A DNA stretch of 64,000 nt from Pseudotabrizicola alkalilacus. Lineage in GTDB: Bacteria > Pseudomonadota > Alphaproteobacteria > Rhodobacterales > Rhodobacteraceae. The stretch is taken from contig NZ_QWEY01000004.1 of NCBI RefSeq assembly GCF_003443995.1, positions 186,001 to 250,000 on the forward strand. The letters run 5' to 3'. Both the position numbers and the translations under genes were made by a program. The notes below the pieces were generated by a model, which did no database searches, had not been told where the DNA came from, and saw nothing but the letters and a program-made list of their open reading frames with translations. Below are positions 1 to 8,420 of the stretch, piece by piece; position 1 is the first letter of the stretch; every line of letters starts with the position of its first letter.

Positions 1-1604
1 CCATTGCCCATAATCCGAATGACTGGGATCTGGCGCGACTGCGGACCCTGATCGGGCAGGAACTGGCCGGATCGGATGTGATTATCGTTTCAAACCGCGA
101 ACCCTATATCCACTCTGCCGGACCGGATGGTATCCGCTGTGCGATCCCCGCCGGTGGGCTTGTCTCGGCGCTGGAGCCGATTGCCCGTGGCTGTGGCGGC
201 ACCTGGATTGCCCATGGCAGCGGATCGGCAGACCGGGAAACCGTGGATGATCAGGACCGGATTCAGGTGCCGCCCGACAATCCCAGCTATGCATTACGCC
301 GGGTCTGGCTCAGCCCCGAAGAGGAAAAGGGCTATTACCTGGGCTTTGCGAATGAGGGCCTCTGGCCGCTGTGCCATAACGCTTTCGTCAGGCCCATCTT
401 CCGCGAGGATGACTGGAACCATTACAAGACCGTCAATGCCCGTTTTGCCGATGCTGTGATTGAGGAGGCCCGCACCGAGGCCCCGATCGTCATCGTGCAA
501 GACTACCATTTTTCCCTGCTGCCCCGCATGATCCGCGAACGCCTGCCGAACGCCACCATCGTGACCTTCTGGCATATCCCCTGGCCCAATGCAGAGGTCT
601 TTGGCATCTGTCCCCATGCCACGGAAATCCTTGACGGGATGCTGGGGTCTGACATCATCGGGTTTCAGGTGCCGTTGTTCCGCATCAATTTTGTCGAATG
701 CATCGACCGCACGCTGGAAAGCCGGATCAATCACGAAAACTGGTCGGTGCGCTATGGCGGCAAGACTTCACAGGTCCGCACCTATCCGATTTCCATCGCA
801 TGGCCGGACCAGCCGCTTCGGACGGCCATATCCTCTCCCACCGCGCGCGAAGCCTTGGGCATTAAGCCGGGAGCAAAGCTGATCCTGGCGGTCGGGCGGC
901 TGGACTATACAAAAGGCATTCCCGAATTTCTTCAGGCTTTCGAAGATCTTCTGACCCAGCATCCAGAGCATTGCGGTCGGGTCCATCTTTACTATGTCGC
1001 AGCGCCCAGTCGGGGTGAGGTGACATCGTATCGCACACTTCACAAAGACTGTCTGCGGATCAGTCAGGCGATCAATGACCGCTTTGGCACCGAAGATTAC
1101 AAACCGTTGCTTTTTGCCGACCGTCACGCCGACCGCGATGAGCTGAGCAGGCTGTACCGCGAGGCGGATGTCTGCGTTGTTCCCAGCCTGCACGATGGCA
1201 TGAATCTGGTCGCCAAGGAATTCGTGGCCGAGCGGGAAGATGAACAGGGGGTTTTGATCCTGTCCCGTTTTGCTGGCGCGATCCAGGAACTGCCCGAGGC
1301 GCTGGCGGTCAACCCGTTCGATCTGTCGAAGCTGACAGCCACGCTCCGGGCCGCGCTTAAAATGCCCCGGACGGAACAAACCGAACGCATGCGGCGGATG
1401 CGCGAAACCGTGCGCAGCAAGAATATCTACCGATGGGCCGGGCGGCTGCTGGAAGACGCGGCCCATGTGCGCGCCCGCAACCAATTGCTGCGACGCGGCG
1501 CGCAGACGCAAGACCGTCTGGCCCGTGCGCCGCTGCGCAGCCCGTCCGAAATTTCACTCCGCAAGACGACAAGGAAAAACGATGCAGAAACCCCCGGTTC
1601 CTGA
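1..1604 (+). CDS. otsA: Trehalose-6-phosphate synthase (GT20), 5' end outside window
   Basis: Makes trehalose-6-phosphate from UDP-glucose and glucose-6-phosphate in the cytosol. The frame is open from base 3 to the stop at 1604, with no stop before the GTG at 78, so the gene almost certainly starts left of the window. The GT20 domain begins VIIVSNREPY, continues with the glycine-rich PAGGLVSALEP, the acceptor-site segment QDYHFSLLP, FWHIPWPN, GRLDYTKGIPEF (UDP-glucose loop) and SLHDGMNLVAKEFVA near the C-terminus. The NREPYIH variant fits the long alphaproteobacterial form that has an extra N-terminal region (recalled from family knowledge), which agrees with the open upstream frame. Its 3' end overlaps otsB by 23 nt, so the two are co-translated. 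Confidence 0.95.
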   Translation, partial: IAHNPNDWDLARLRTLIGQELAGSDVIIVSNREPYIHSAGPDGIRCAIPAGGLVSALEPIARGCGGTWIAHGSGSADRETVDDQDRIQVPPDNPSYALRRVWLSPEEEKGYYLGFANEGLWPLCHNAFVRPIFREDDWNHYKTVNARFADAVIEEARTEAPIVIVQDYHFSLLPRMIRERLPNATIVTFWHIPWPNAEVFGICPHATEILDGMLGSDIIGFQVPLFRINFVECIDRTLESRINHENWSVRYGGKTSQVRTYPISIAWPDQPLRTAISSPTAREALGIKPGAKLILAVGRLDYTKGIPEFLQAFEDLLTQHPEHCGRVHLYYVAAPSRGEVTSYRTLHKDCLRISQAINDRFGTEDYKPLLFADRHADRDELSRLYREADVCVVPSLHDGMNLVAKEFVAEREDEQGVLILSRFAGAIQELPEALAVNPFDLSKLTATLRAALKMPRTEQTERMRRMRETVRSKNIYRWAGRLLEDAAHVRARNQLLRRGAQTQDRLARAPLRSPSEISLRKTTRKNDAETPGS

Positions 1605-2319
1605 GCTGTCCGAAACCGCTCTGTTTCTCGACATTGACGGGACACTTGTTGAACACGCCAGCCATCCTGATGCAGTTCGCGTAGCGCCGGAACTGGCGCA
1701 TATTCTGGGTGACCTGAACCAAAAGCTTGATGGCGCAGTCGCCTTTGTGACAGGCCGGAATCTGGCAATGGTCGAACGGCTCTTTGGAGAGATCGGCCTG
1801 GCGGCAGCCGGGACATTCGGGATCGAGCTGATGCTGGGCGAAGAGCGCGAAACCGGGCACGAGGCCGCCGCCCTCGTCGCCCCGGCGTTCACCGCCCTTG
1901 AAGAGAAATTTGCGGCAGCAGATGGCGTCTATTTCGAGCACAAAGGCCCGGTTCTTGCCATTCACACCCGCGCAGCGCCCGAGGCGTTGCCTGCGGTCAT
2001 CGCCCAGTGCCGGGAAACCCTGCCGCTGCTGCCCGATGGCTACCGACTTGTCGAGGGCCACGCGGGAGTGGAGTTTCTGCCCGAAGGGGCGACGAAAAGC
2101 GCTGCGATTGCATGGTTCATGAACCGCCCGCCGTTCCGCGACCGTGTGCCGGTCTTTCTGGGCGACGACACATCCGATGAGATCGGTTTTGAATGGACCA
2201 ATCAAAACGGCGGCGTCTCTGTGCGCGTTGGCCCGGCAAAGCCGACAGCGGCCCGGCATGTGTTGGAAACCGTGCCCGAAGTTCATGATTGGCTGAAACA
2301 ACTGGCACGAACCTCCTGA
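1582..2319 (+). CDS. otsB: Trehalose-6-phosphate phosphatase
   Basis: HAD-superfamily phosphatase that removes the phosphate from trehalose-6-phosphate, completing OtsAB trehalose synthesis. HAD motif I is FLDIDGTL near residue 15, motif II is FVTGRN around residue 55, and motif IV is VFLGDDTSDE around residue 195; total 245 aa is normal. The ATG at 1582 follows AAGGAAAA at 1571 and begins MQKPPVPE; a longer in-frame start at 1465 would give an unnatural arginine-rich extension. It overlaps the otsA end by 23 nt. Trehalose is a classical product of the alphaproteobacterial general stress response, matching the genes that follow. Confidence 0.95.
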   Translation: MQKPPVPELSETALFLDIDGTLVEHASHPDAVRVAPELAHILGDLNQKLDGAVAFVTGRNLAMVERLFGEIGLAAAGTFGIELMLGEERETGHEAAALVAPAFTALEEKFAAADGVYFEHKGPVLAIHTRAAPEALPAVIAQCRETLPLLPDGYRLVEGHAGVEFLPEGATKSAAIAWFMNRPPFRDRVPVFLGDDTSDEIGFEWTNQNGGVSVRVGPAKPTAARHVLETVPEVHDWLKQLARTS

Positions 2320-2532
2320 CCGGATGTGCGGCAGACCTAGCACCGACAGGCGGAGCTGTTTTGATAACGGCTGTGGATGCGGGAGTGCCCGGTCAAAACG
2401 GCCATCCCGGAGACCTATCTGCATTTGATGACGGTCTCAGAAACATCAGCGATGCCTACCTGAGCCTGTTGCCAACGTCAGAAAAGAGGATTTGCGAACC
2501 AATGAGTGCGTGCAATAGCCAAGCCGGTGATG

Positions 2533-2745
2533 TCATGTACAAGATTGATCGGGGTCAGACTGCTCTGGCATGTCTGCGTGTTTATGACCCTTGCCGGCAT
2601 GGTGTTCCAGCGCTGCCTGCAGCTGTTGCGCCAACACGACAAGATGGTGTGGCACGGGCTCTGCGGCGATGCCCTTCAAAAGTTCCGACGCCAGATCAAC
2701 AAGATCTTCTGCAGAGGGATCCGTATCGTGGTTCTTAACCGACAT
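2533..2745 (-). CDS. Small NepR-like anti-sigma factor candidate
   Basis: A 70-aa protein. Residues 13-47 form two predicted amphipathic helices separated by EPVP (residues 29-32), followed by HHLVVLAQQLQAAL. This resembles the NepR core, in which a helix, an EPVP turn and a second leucine-rich helix clamp the EcfG sigma factor. The tail is hydrophilic (GKGHKHADMPEQ). It is divergent from a sigma region-4 remnant and lies in a cluster of stress genes, which supports a regulatory role. Reading it as NepR-like is inference from a short motif; it could be an unrelated small protein. The bases from 2320 to 2532 between otsB and this gene hold nothing I recognise. Confidence 0.55.
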   Translation of the reverse strand: MSVKNHDTDPSAEDLVDLASELLKGIAAEPVPHHLVVLAQQLQAALEHHAGKGHKHADMPEQSDPDQSCT

Positions 2746-2791
2746 CGTTTTACCTGAATTCTCACAACGCTGATTTATATAGAGCAGCGAT

Positions 2792-2816
2792 GGAACTTCG
2801 CCAGCACGAATACGTT
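2792..2816 (+). promoter_or_regulatory. EcfG-type promoter GGAAC-N16-CGTT
   Basis: GGAAC at 2792-2796 and CGTT at 2813-2816, separated by exactly 16 nt, match the alphaproteobacterial EcfG (general stress sigma) consensus. It would start transcription near 2823, through the sigma remnant into the DNA glycosylase gene. Confidence 0.7.
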
Positions 2817-2820
2817 TCCT

Positions 2821-2997
2821 GAGTCACACAACCGCTTGCCACAGCATTACCGCGAGGTGCTTATTCTGGTCGTCGTGCTCGGCGCGTCCTGTGAAGAGAC
2901 GGCCAGTTTATGCAATTGTGCCGTAGGAACTGTGAAAAGCAGGGTCATCCGGGCGCGCCAACTGGTGAAAGAGGCGCTGGGTGCCGACGCGCTCTGA
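2821..2997 (+). pseudogene. ECF sigma factor region-4 remnant
   Basis: The frame from 2821 to the TGA at 2995 reads LPQHYREVLILVVVLGAS, then CEETASLCNCAVGTVKSRVI and RARQLVKEAL. This is the C-terminal sigma region-4 helix-turn-helix of an ECF sigma factor of the RpoE/EcfG type (the CAVGTVKSRVxRAR signature). Region 2 and a credible start are absent: upstream the frame stays open but is unlike a sigma factor, and the EcfG-type promoter sits where the body should be. I read it as a truncated relic, 23 nt before the glycosylase start. It could be expressed as a short peptide, but no ribosome-binding site supports that. Confidence 0.75.
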
Positions 2998-3020
2998 AAG
3001 CAGAACATCGGATCAGCATC

Positions 3021-3593
3021 ATGACGGGTAACGTGCCCTTTGTTGCGCCGCTTCCCAAGGGATTCTTTCGGCGCGATGCAGTTACTGTGGCGCGTGATCT
3101 TGTGGGGGCTGCAATTTACGTCCGGGGTGTCAGCGGGCGGATTGTCGAGACCGAGGCGTACCGGCAGGATGACGCGGCTTCGCACAGCTTTCGCGGTCCG
3201 ACCCGGCGCAATGCTGCCATGTTCGGCCCGGCGGGATGCGCCTATGTCTATCGGTCATACGGGTTGCACCTGTGCCTGAATGTCGTCTGTGCCGCAGGCG
3301 AAGCCGTGTTGTTGCGTGCTCTGGAACCTTTGACGGGTCAAGACATCATGACGCAGCGCCGCAGTCAGATGCCTTTGCGACAGCTTTGCGCCGGACCTGG
3401 CCGGTTGTCTCAGGCTTTGGGAATAACCCCGGGCGACAATTTTCGACCCTTTGACCGCACGGATTTTTTCCTGTCTGGGGCAGATCACACCCCCGACATC
3501 GTGCAAGGCCCGCGCATCGGCATTTCACGCGCAACCGAACTTGATTGGCGCTTTGGCCAAGCAGAATCACCCTATCTCAGCCGTCCGTTCTGA
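3021..3593 (+). CDS. mpg: DNA-3-methyladenine glycosylase (AAG/MPG family)
   Basis: Base-excision repair enzyme that removes alkylated purines such as 3-methyladenine from DNA. The 190-aa protein has the AAG-fold signature: ARDLVGAAIYV, GRIVETEAY (catalytic glutamate), HSFRGPTRRNAAMFGPAG and AYVYRSYGLHLCLNVV, ending with GPRIGISRATELDWRF. The ATG at 3021 begins MTGNVPF; the frame runs further upstream to 2910 but that extension overlaps the sigma remnant out of frame and is not protein-like. The stress-type promoter at 2792 suggests repair under general stress control. It converges with small minus-strand genes 9 nt downstream. Confidence 0.92.
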   Translation: MTGNVPFVAPLPKGFFRRDAVTVARDLVGAAIYVRGVSGRIVETEAYRQDDAASHSFRGPTRRNAAMFGPAGCAYVYRSYGLHLCLNVVCAAGEAVLLRALEPLTGQDIMTQRRSQMPLRQLCAGPGRLSQALGITPGDNFRPFDRTDFFLSGADHTPDIVQGPRIGISRATELDWRFGQAESPYLSRPF

Positions 3594-3602
3594 CCAGCGG
3601 AA

Positions 3603-3755
3603 CTACGCAGGCCTTGACGGATCTTTCGCCGGAGTAGGGTCACCGCGCTGAAACTCCTCAGGCCGGTGCGCCGAACCTTCGTGATCGTCTTGCGCATTCT
3701 TGCGCTTTGGCGGCTCTGGCCGCTTTTCCTTGGCAGGTCCGGGTTCATTTGGCAT
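3603..3755 (-). CDS. Small hydrophilic protein, 50 aa
   Basis: A 50-aa frame beginning MPNEPGPAKEKRPEPPKRKN and ending PTPAKDPSRPA. Its ATG lies inside the last codons of the preceding 62-aa gene (11-nt overlap), a layout typical of translational coupling. The protein is lysine-, proline- and glutamate-rich with no hydrophobic segment and is probably disordered. Function unknown. Reality is inferred from the coupling, from the shared stress-type promoter upstream of the pair and from the absence of any competing gene. Confidence 0.45.
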   Translation of the reverse strand: MPNEPGPAKEKRPEPPKRKNAQDDHEGSAHRPEEFQRGDPTPAKDPSRPA

Positions 3756-3933
3756 CGTCAGGCTCCTCTTGCGGATCGGTCAGCGACTGACCCGGCTGCT
3801 TTTGCGAGCGTTTGGCGCTGACCTCGTCCTGATCAACCCTATGCTGTCCCGCCGGATCAATCTGCTGTTGCCGCTGATCCAGCACCGGCCCCTTACGCCG
3901 TAGCGCTTCATTCTCTGGCAGAGATTTCGTCAT
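3745..3933 (-). CDS. Small hydrophilic stress-cluster protein, 62 aa
   Basis: Begins MTKSLPENEALRRKGPVLDQ and is rich in Gln, Glu, Asp, Lys and Pro, with no predicted membrane segment; probably disordered. GGAGG stands 5 nt before the ATG at 3933, which decides the start over the in-frame ATG at 3951. A GGAAC-N16-GGTT site lies 30 nt upstream, so expression under the general stress sigma factor is likely. Composition recalls small stress-induced hydrophilic proteins, but I recognise no family. Confidence 0.55.
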   Translation of the reverse strand: MTKSLPENEALRRKGPVLDQRQQQIDPAGQHRVDQDEVSAKRSQKQPGQSLTDPQEEPDDAK

Positions 3934-3962
3934 GCCGTCCTCCATTTCCATTTTGAAGGATG

Positions 3963-3987
3963 AACCAGATGCGCCCGGCTTTGTTCC
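3963..3987 (-). promoter_or_regulatory. EcfG-type promoter GGAAC-N16-GGTT
   Basis: On the minus strand GGAAC (3987-3983) is separated from GGTT (3966-3963) by 16 nt. It is 30 nt from the ATG of the 62-aa gene and divergent from the candidate promoter at 4064. Confidence 0.55.
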
Positions 3988-4063
3988 GCTGCTCCGCCGA
4001 TCATCAGGGGTGACCTGCGATACATAATAAAGTGCAGGGCCAGACCGATGTTTGTATCCGGCG

Positions 4064-4088
4064 CGAACAAATCCCGCCTCTGGCGGTT
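4064..4088 (+). promoter_or_regulatory. Near-consensus EcfG-type promoter CGAAC-N16-GGTT
   Basis: CGAAC at 4064-4068 and GGTT at 4085-4088 with the same 16-nt spacer as the other sites; one base off in the -35 box. It lies 72 nt before the first gene of the three-gene envelope cluster. Confidence 0.4.
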
Positions 4089-4160
4089 TCACCCAACACA
4101 AAGCGGCAAACACAGGAGCCTTTCGAGGGCCCTGCGATCGCCTTCAGAGAGGAAAATGCT

Positions 4161-4763
4161 ATGCAAACGACCAAGCAGACAGGCACCCCAGCACCGGAAA
4201 CGGATGATGCCGCGTTTCACAGCGGCATTGCCGAAGCGGCGCGCCGCGAGGTGGACGATCTTCGCAAACGTGTCGGCGAAGCCGGCGAGCGACTTCAGGA
4301 CGAGAGGCGCAAAACAGGGGCAACGATGTCGCACCTGATCGTCGACGAACTGGACAAACGCCGGGAATCCCTGGGCAAAGAGGTAAAGGCGCTGGAAGAT
4401 GCGGTCCGCGATGCTTCGAAAAGGGCAGAGGCTCCGTCGCCGCTGATGAGTCAGGCGGTCCATGTCATGGAAAGTGCCCGCGCCACGCTGGAAACCCATT
4501 CGGTTGATGATATCCGCCACATTCTGACCGATTACAGCCGCCGTAATCCGGCATTCTTTGTCGCGGGCTGTGTGCTGTCGGGTCTCGCCATTGGCCGACT
4601 CATGGTGGCCAGCGGCGACGGCTCAAAGTCCACCAGCAGCGATAGCACCCGGTCCCCGGCCACGTCGCAACCCGCCACCCACTCTGGCATGCGCCAGTCC
4701 TCCGGCACCGCGCCCGACCCGCGTCAGGCATATGCGAGCAGAGGAGGGGTTGATGGCAATTGA
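4161..4763 (+). CDS. Coiled-coil protein with one membrane segment, unknown function
   Basis: 200 aa. Residues 25-90 are charged and helical (EAARREVDDLRKRVGEAGER, DELDKRRESLGKEVKALEDA), a likely coiled coil. Residues 138-155 (PAFFVAGCVLSGLAIGRLM) form one transmembrane helix, followed by a Ser/Thr/Gly-rich tail. This plan resembles alphaproteobacterial nutrient-deprivation-induced or DUF3618-associated proteins. The ATG at 4161 follows GAGAGGAAAA at 4146. The stop overlaps the next gene by 11 nt, making a three-gene operon with the holin-X-like and DUF3618 proteins. Likely an inner-membrane protein of the stressed envelope; no enzymatic motif. Confidence 0.75.
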   Translation: MQTTKQTGTPAPETDDAAFHSGIAEAARREVDDLRKRVGEAGERLQDERRKTGATMSHLIVDELDKRRESLGKEVKALEDAVRDASKRAEAPSPLMSQAVHVMESARATLETHSVDDIRHILTDYSRRNPAFFVAGCVLSGLAIGRLMVASGDGSKSTSSDSTRSPATSQPATHSGMRQSSGTAPDPRQAYASRGGVDGN

Positions 4764-5154
4764 AGACCCTATGCCGCCGGGAAACCGGACAATCCCCGAA
4801 CTGCTCGCTGATCTGTTCCGCAACCTGAATGGGCTGGTTCTGACCGAAGGCCGTCTGCTGCGCGCAGAAATGATCGAAGCAGGCCGGAGCGTTGGTGCCG
4901 GACTCGAGATCATCGCCGTAGGGGGTGTTCTGATGATGGTGGCGCTGCTGGTTCTGGTGCAAGCGCTGGTGATTGCGCTTGCGACATGGATGGGCGGTGG
5001 TTGGGCCTCACTGCTGGTCGGCGGCCTGTTGGTCGTGATCGGCATCGCCCTGATCTTGCGCGGGCGCGCGGAACTCCGCTCCGCCAGTGTCAGCGCTGAA
5101 CGGACAATGGAGCAGGTGCGCCGCGACGTACAGCTTGCAAAGGAGCAATTGTGA
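4753..5154 (+). CDS. Phage-holin superfamily III (holin-X-like) membrane protein
   Basis: 133 aa. An N-terminal amphipathic region (TIPELLADLFRNLNGLVLTE) precedes two long hydrophobic helices (IIAVGGVLMMVALLVLVQAL and WASLLVGGLLVVIGIALIL) and a charged C-terminal helix. This is the layout of the PF07332-type holin-X family, common next to DUF3618 genes in alphaproteobacteria; the name does not imply lysis. The ATG at 4753 follows GAGGAGGGG and overlaps the upstream gene by 11 nt; the stop forms TGATG with the next start. Confidence 0.8.
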   Translation: MAIEDPMPPGNRTIPELLADLFRNLNGLVLTEGRLLRAEMIEAGRSVGAGLEIIAVGGVLMMVALLVLVQALVIALATWMGGGWASLLVGGLLVVIGIALILRGRAELRSASVSAERTMEQVRRDVQLAKEQL

Positions 5155-5987
5155 TGAATACCGCAGACAAACTGGAACAGGACGCCCAAACGCAGCGTGC
5201 CAATGTGGAAAGCACGTTGGATGAGCTGAAAGACCGCATGTCCCTTGACCAGATCATTGGCGAGGCCGGTCGGTTCTTTGGGGTGAATGATGCCGCCGCC
5301 ACTGTCAGAACCATGGGCCAGCAGGTGCAATCGAACCCGCTTGCCTTTGGTATGATCGGACTGGGCGTTGCATGGCTTGCTTTTGGCGGCGATGCCCGCA
5401 GTGCAGGGCCATCCCGCAGCACGAACACCACCCGGCACGACACGTCAGAACCCGGTGCCATGTCGCATGCTATGGCTGCGGCAAATGATGGTATCGAACG
5501 GGTTAAAGAAACTGTCAGCCACGCGACCGAGCGGGCCGCCGATCTGACGTCCTCGGTCGAAGATCGCTTGCAGACCGGCATGGCACAGGCCCGTGACACC
5601 GCAGGACAGATGCAGCAAAGCGTGGCCACCCGGCTGGAAGATCATCCGCTGCTGATCGGTGGTCTGGCGGTTCTTATGGGGGCGGTGGTTGGCGCGGCCC
5701 TGCCCCGCACCCGGACCGAAGATGAATGGATCGGCTCGCAAGGCGATCAGTTGCGGGATGAAGCAAAGGCGGCGTCTGTAGCTTTGAAGCACCGGGCGGT
5801 TGATGCGGCGCAGCATACCTATGACGCCGCAGTAGATGCCGCCCGCGATGAAGGGCTGCTTCCCTCTGACGGGGAGACTTTGGCATCAAAACTCAGCAAT
5901 GTGGCTCAGGCCGCCGTTGATGAGGCCAAAGATCAGGTCGAACCGGTGCTTCATGGGGAAAAGCCCAAAGACAAGCCAAAGGTCTGA
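5154..5987 (+). CDS. DUF3618-domain protein
   Basis: 277 aa. The N-terminus ([20 protein letters not shown]) is the DUF3618 helix pair. Two hydrophobic patches follow, around [17 protein letters not shown] and [19 protein letters not shown], with a long helical amphipathic middle ([20 protein letters not shown]) and a charged C-terminal half. I chose the ATG at 5154 (TGATG overlap, AAGGAG 8 nt before) over the GTG at 5151. Membrane-associated, function unknown. It ends the operon, with catalase 155 nt further on. Confidence 0.8.
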   Translation: MNTADKLEQDAQTQRANVESTLDELKDRMSLDQIIGEAGRFFGVNDAAATVRTMGQQVQSNPLAFGMIGLGVAWLAFGGDARSAGPSRSTNTTRHDTSEPGAMSHAMAAANDGIERVKETVSHATERAADLTSSVEDRLQTGMAQARDTAGQMQQSVATRLEDHPLLIGGLAVLMGAVVGAALPRTRTEDEWIGSQGDQLRDEAKAASVALKHRAVDAAQHTYDAAVDAARDEGLLPSDGETLASKLSNVAQAAVDEAKDQVEPVLHGEKPKDKPKV

Positions 5988-6142
5988 GGCCCAAGGTCAG
6001 GCGGTCGTCCCAGCCGTCTGACCGCATACCGCATCGCATCCACCCCATCGCCGGGTTTCAGAACTGGCCCGGAATGCACGCTGATCGCCCCGGACAAACC
6101 CACGCGGTCTGGCGCGACGTCCCATTCAGAAAGGCAATCTCC

Positions 6143-8254
6143 ATGTCAAAAGAGCATCCGACTGCGCCCGCCACACCGCCGGGTACCATCGAACCCTTGG
6201 TCTCTGACTACGGGGCCGGCGGCGAAATCCATCAACATGCAGCTGAAGACAGCCCACGCCTTACGACAGCGCAGGGTGTCACCATTTCCGACAACCAGAA
6301 TTCGCTGCGCGCGGGCGCACCTGGACCGACCCTGCTGGAAGATTTCGTGCTGCGCGAAAAGATCTTTCACTTCGATCACGAACGTATTCCGGAACGGGTG
6401 GTTCATGCGCGTGGGTTTGGTGCACATGGCATCTTTGAGTGCACCCGCGCCATCCCCGAAATCACCCGTGCCGCCCCGTTTCAGACCGAAGGCAAAATCA
6501 CCGAAACCTTTGTCCGGTTTTCAACTGTGGCGGGGTCGAAAGGCTCTTTTGATCTGGCCCGTGATGTCCGGGGTTTTGCCGTCAAGTTCTACACCGACGA
6601 AGGCAACTGGGATCTGGTCGGCAACAACATTCCGGTTTTCTTCATTCAGGATGCGATGAAGTTTCCCGATCTTGTTCATGCCGTCAAAGCCGCGCCCGAC
6701 CGGGGCTTTCCGCAGGCGCAATCGGCCCATGACAATTTCTGGGATTTCATCTCGCTGACCCCTGAATCCATGCACATGATCATGTGGCAGATGTCTGACC
6801 GCACCATTCCGCGATCTTTCCGTACCATGGAAGGGTTTGGCGTTCACACCTTCCGTTTTGTGAATGCGAAGGGCGAGTCGACCTTTGTGAAATTCCACTG
6901 GAAGCCGCGTCAGGGGCTGCAATCCGTGACGTGGAATGAGGCAGTAAAAACCAACGGGGCCGATCCCGACCGGCATCGCCGCGATCTGTGGGAAGCGATC
7001 GAGCGTGGCGATTTCCCCGAATGGGATCTTGGCGTGCAGATGTTCGATCAGGCCTTTGCCGACAGTTTCGACTTTGATGTGCTGGACCCGACCAAGCTGA
7101 TCCCCGAAGAGCAGGTGCCGGTCGAGATCATCGGCACGCTGACGCTGGACCGGGTGGTGGACAATTTCTTTGCCGAAACCGAACAGGTCGCGTTCTGCAC
7201 CCAGAATGTGGTGCCGGGCATCGACTTTACCGATGACCCGCTGCTTCAGGGCCGCAACTTTTCGTACCTCGACACCCAGTTGAAACGTCTGGGCAGCCCC
7301 AACTTTACCAAACTGCCGGTCAATGCGCCGCGTGGCTGTCCGGTTCACAACTTTCAACAGGACGGGCACATGCAGACCGCGAACCGCAAGGGCCGCGTGA
7401 ACTATGAACCGAACGGCTGGGGCGTGGGGCCGCGCGCGCATCCGCTGGAAGGCTATGTCAGCTTTGTCGACAAGACAGCGGGCGAAAAACGCCGCCTGCG
7501 CCCGGAGAGTTTCGCCGATCACTACAGTCAGGCCCGGCAGTTCTACATCAGCCAGACCCAGGTGGAAAAAGGCCACATCCGCGATGCGCTGATCTTTGAG
7601 CTGTCAAAATGCGAGGTTGCAGACATCCGCGCCCGCATCGTCGCGCATCTGCTGCGGATCGACACCGAGCTGGCAACGGCGGTCTCAACCGGTCTGGGCC
7701 TGGCGCAGATGCCCGAACCCGTCCCCGCCGCGCGGCCGACCCGGCAGGATTTGCCAGCCTCCCCTGCGCTCAGCATCCTGTTGAACGGCCCGGAGGATTT
7801 TTCCGGCCGTGTGATCGGCTTGCTGGTGTCTGACGGGGCGGATGCTGACATTCTGGCCGCATTGCGTGAGGCAGCGGAAAAGGCAGGCGTGCAGGTCAAG
7901 CTGGTAGCCCCCAGCATCGGCGGCATCACCGACAGCGCCGGCACACTGCATCCGGCACAGGAAAAAATCGGCGGCGGCCCCTCGGTGTTGTATGATGCGG
8001 TCGCGATCTTGTTCGGCAAGACGGATAAGCCCGTCGCTGCCAACCCGGACGCGCAGGACTTTTTGCGCGACGCCCATGCGCATTGTAAATTCATCGCCTT
8101 GCATCAGGCAGATGCGTTGGTGGAGGCGTCAGGGCTGAGTGCCATGCTTGATGACGGATACTTCCAGATCAAGATGCCACAAGACATCGCCCCCTTTCTG
8201 GAAAACTGCGCCTCTCTGCGGTTCTGGGCCCGCGAGCCAACGCTTGCAGGCTGA
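6143..8254 (+). CDS. katE: Large-subunit (clade 2) catalase HPII type
   Basis: Haem hydroperoxidase converting H2O2 to water and oxygen. 703 aa, the length of clade-2 enzymes. The catalytic His is in [12 protein letters not shown] (residue 88); the distal-side segment [19 protein letters not shown] and the proximal haem ligand Tyr in [14 protein letters not shown] are present. The extra C-terminal flavodoxin/DJ-1-like domain (about residues 550-703, from [20 protein letters not shown]) is typical of KatE. The ATG at 6143 follows AAAGG; an in-frame ATG at 6074 would add an unrelated extension. I saw no clean EcfG-type site in the 155 bases upstream, so it may be read from the DUF3618 operon. 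A terminator follows. Confidence 0.95.
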   Translation: MSKEHPTAPATPPGTIEPLVSDYGAGGEIHQHAAEDSPRLTTAQGVTISDNQNSLRAGAPGPTLLEDFVLREKIFHFDHERIPERVVHARGFGAHGIFECTRAIPEITRAAPFQTEGKITETFVRFSTVAGSKGSFDLARDVRGFAVKFYTDEGNWDLVGNNIPVFFIQDAMKFPDLVHAVKAAPDRGFPQAQSAHDNFWDFISLTPESMHMIMWQMSDRTIPRSFRTMEGFGVHTFRFVNAKGESTFVKFHWKPRQGLQSVTWNEAVKTNGADPDRHRRDLWEAIERGDFPEWDLGVQMFDQAFADSFDFDVLDPTKLIPEEQVPVEIIGTLTLDRVVDNFFAETEQVAFCTQNVVPGIDFTDDPLLQGRNFSYLDTQLKRLGSPNFTKLPVNAPRGCPVHNFQQDGHMQTANRKGRVNYEPNGWGVGPRAHPLEGYVSFVDKTAGEKRRLRPESFADHYSQARQFYISQTQVEKGHIRDALIFELSKCEVADIRARIVAHLLRIDTELATAVSTGLGLAQMPEPVPAARPTRQDLPASPALSILLNGPEDFSGRVIGLLVSDGADADILAALREAAEKAGVQVKLVAPSIGGITDSAGTLHPAQEKIGGGPSVLYDAVAILFGKTDKPVAANPDAQDFLRDAHAHCKFIALHQADALVEASGLSAMLDDGYFQIKMPQDIAPFLENCASLRFWAREPTLAG

Positions 8255-8276
8255 ACGGGCCCGCCTGTAACGCCAA

Positions 8277-8312
8277 CGATCCGCCGGTTCTGCCGGCGGG
8301 TCGTTCTGTTTT
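8277..8312 (+). terminator. Rho-independent terminator after katE
   Basis: An 11-bp GC-rich stem (arms 8277-8287 and 8293-8303, one G-T wobble) with a 5-nt loop, followed by TTCTGTTTT. It lies 23 nt after the katE stop. Confidence 0.8.
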
Positions 8313-8339
8313 CCGGCTCTGATATCAGGTGGGGTCACG

Positions 8340-8364
8340 GGAACAAACGCACCCTCCCTCGGTT
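8340..8364 (+). promoter_or_regulatory. EcfG-type promoter GGAAC-N16-GGTT
   Basis: GGAAC at 8340-8344 and GGTT at 8361-8364, 16 nt apart, between the katE terminator and the DUF892 gene, so it is the natural promoter of that gene. Confidence 0.65.
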
Positions 8365-8420
8365 GATCAACAGGAGTTGCAAGGCAGCAATTCAAGCAGA
8401 CGAAACCGATGGAGTGAGCG

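Noticed and set aside
1357-2424. Minus-strand open frame of 355 codons across otsA-otsB
   Set aside because: Antisense to two certain genes and without recognisable features.
2289-2738. Plus-strand 149-codon frame after otsB
   Set aside because: Not protein-like and antisense to the NepR-like gene; no ribosome-binding site.
4753-5154. Prophage lysis cassette suggested by the holin-like protein
   Set aside because: No endolysin or phage genes nearby; holin-X-like proteins with DUF3618 are chromosomal envelope proteins.
6000-6142. EcfG-type promoter before katE
   Set aside because: Only GGAAT-N16-GGAC and similar poor matches were found; not supported.
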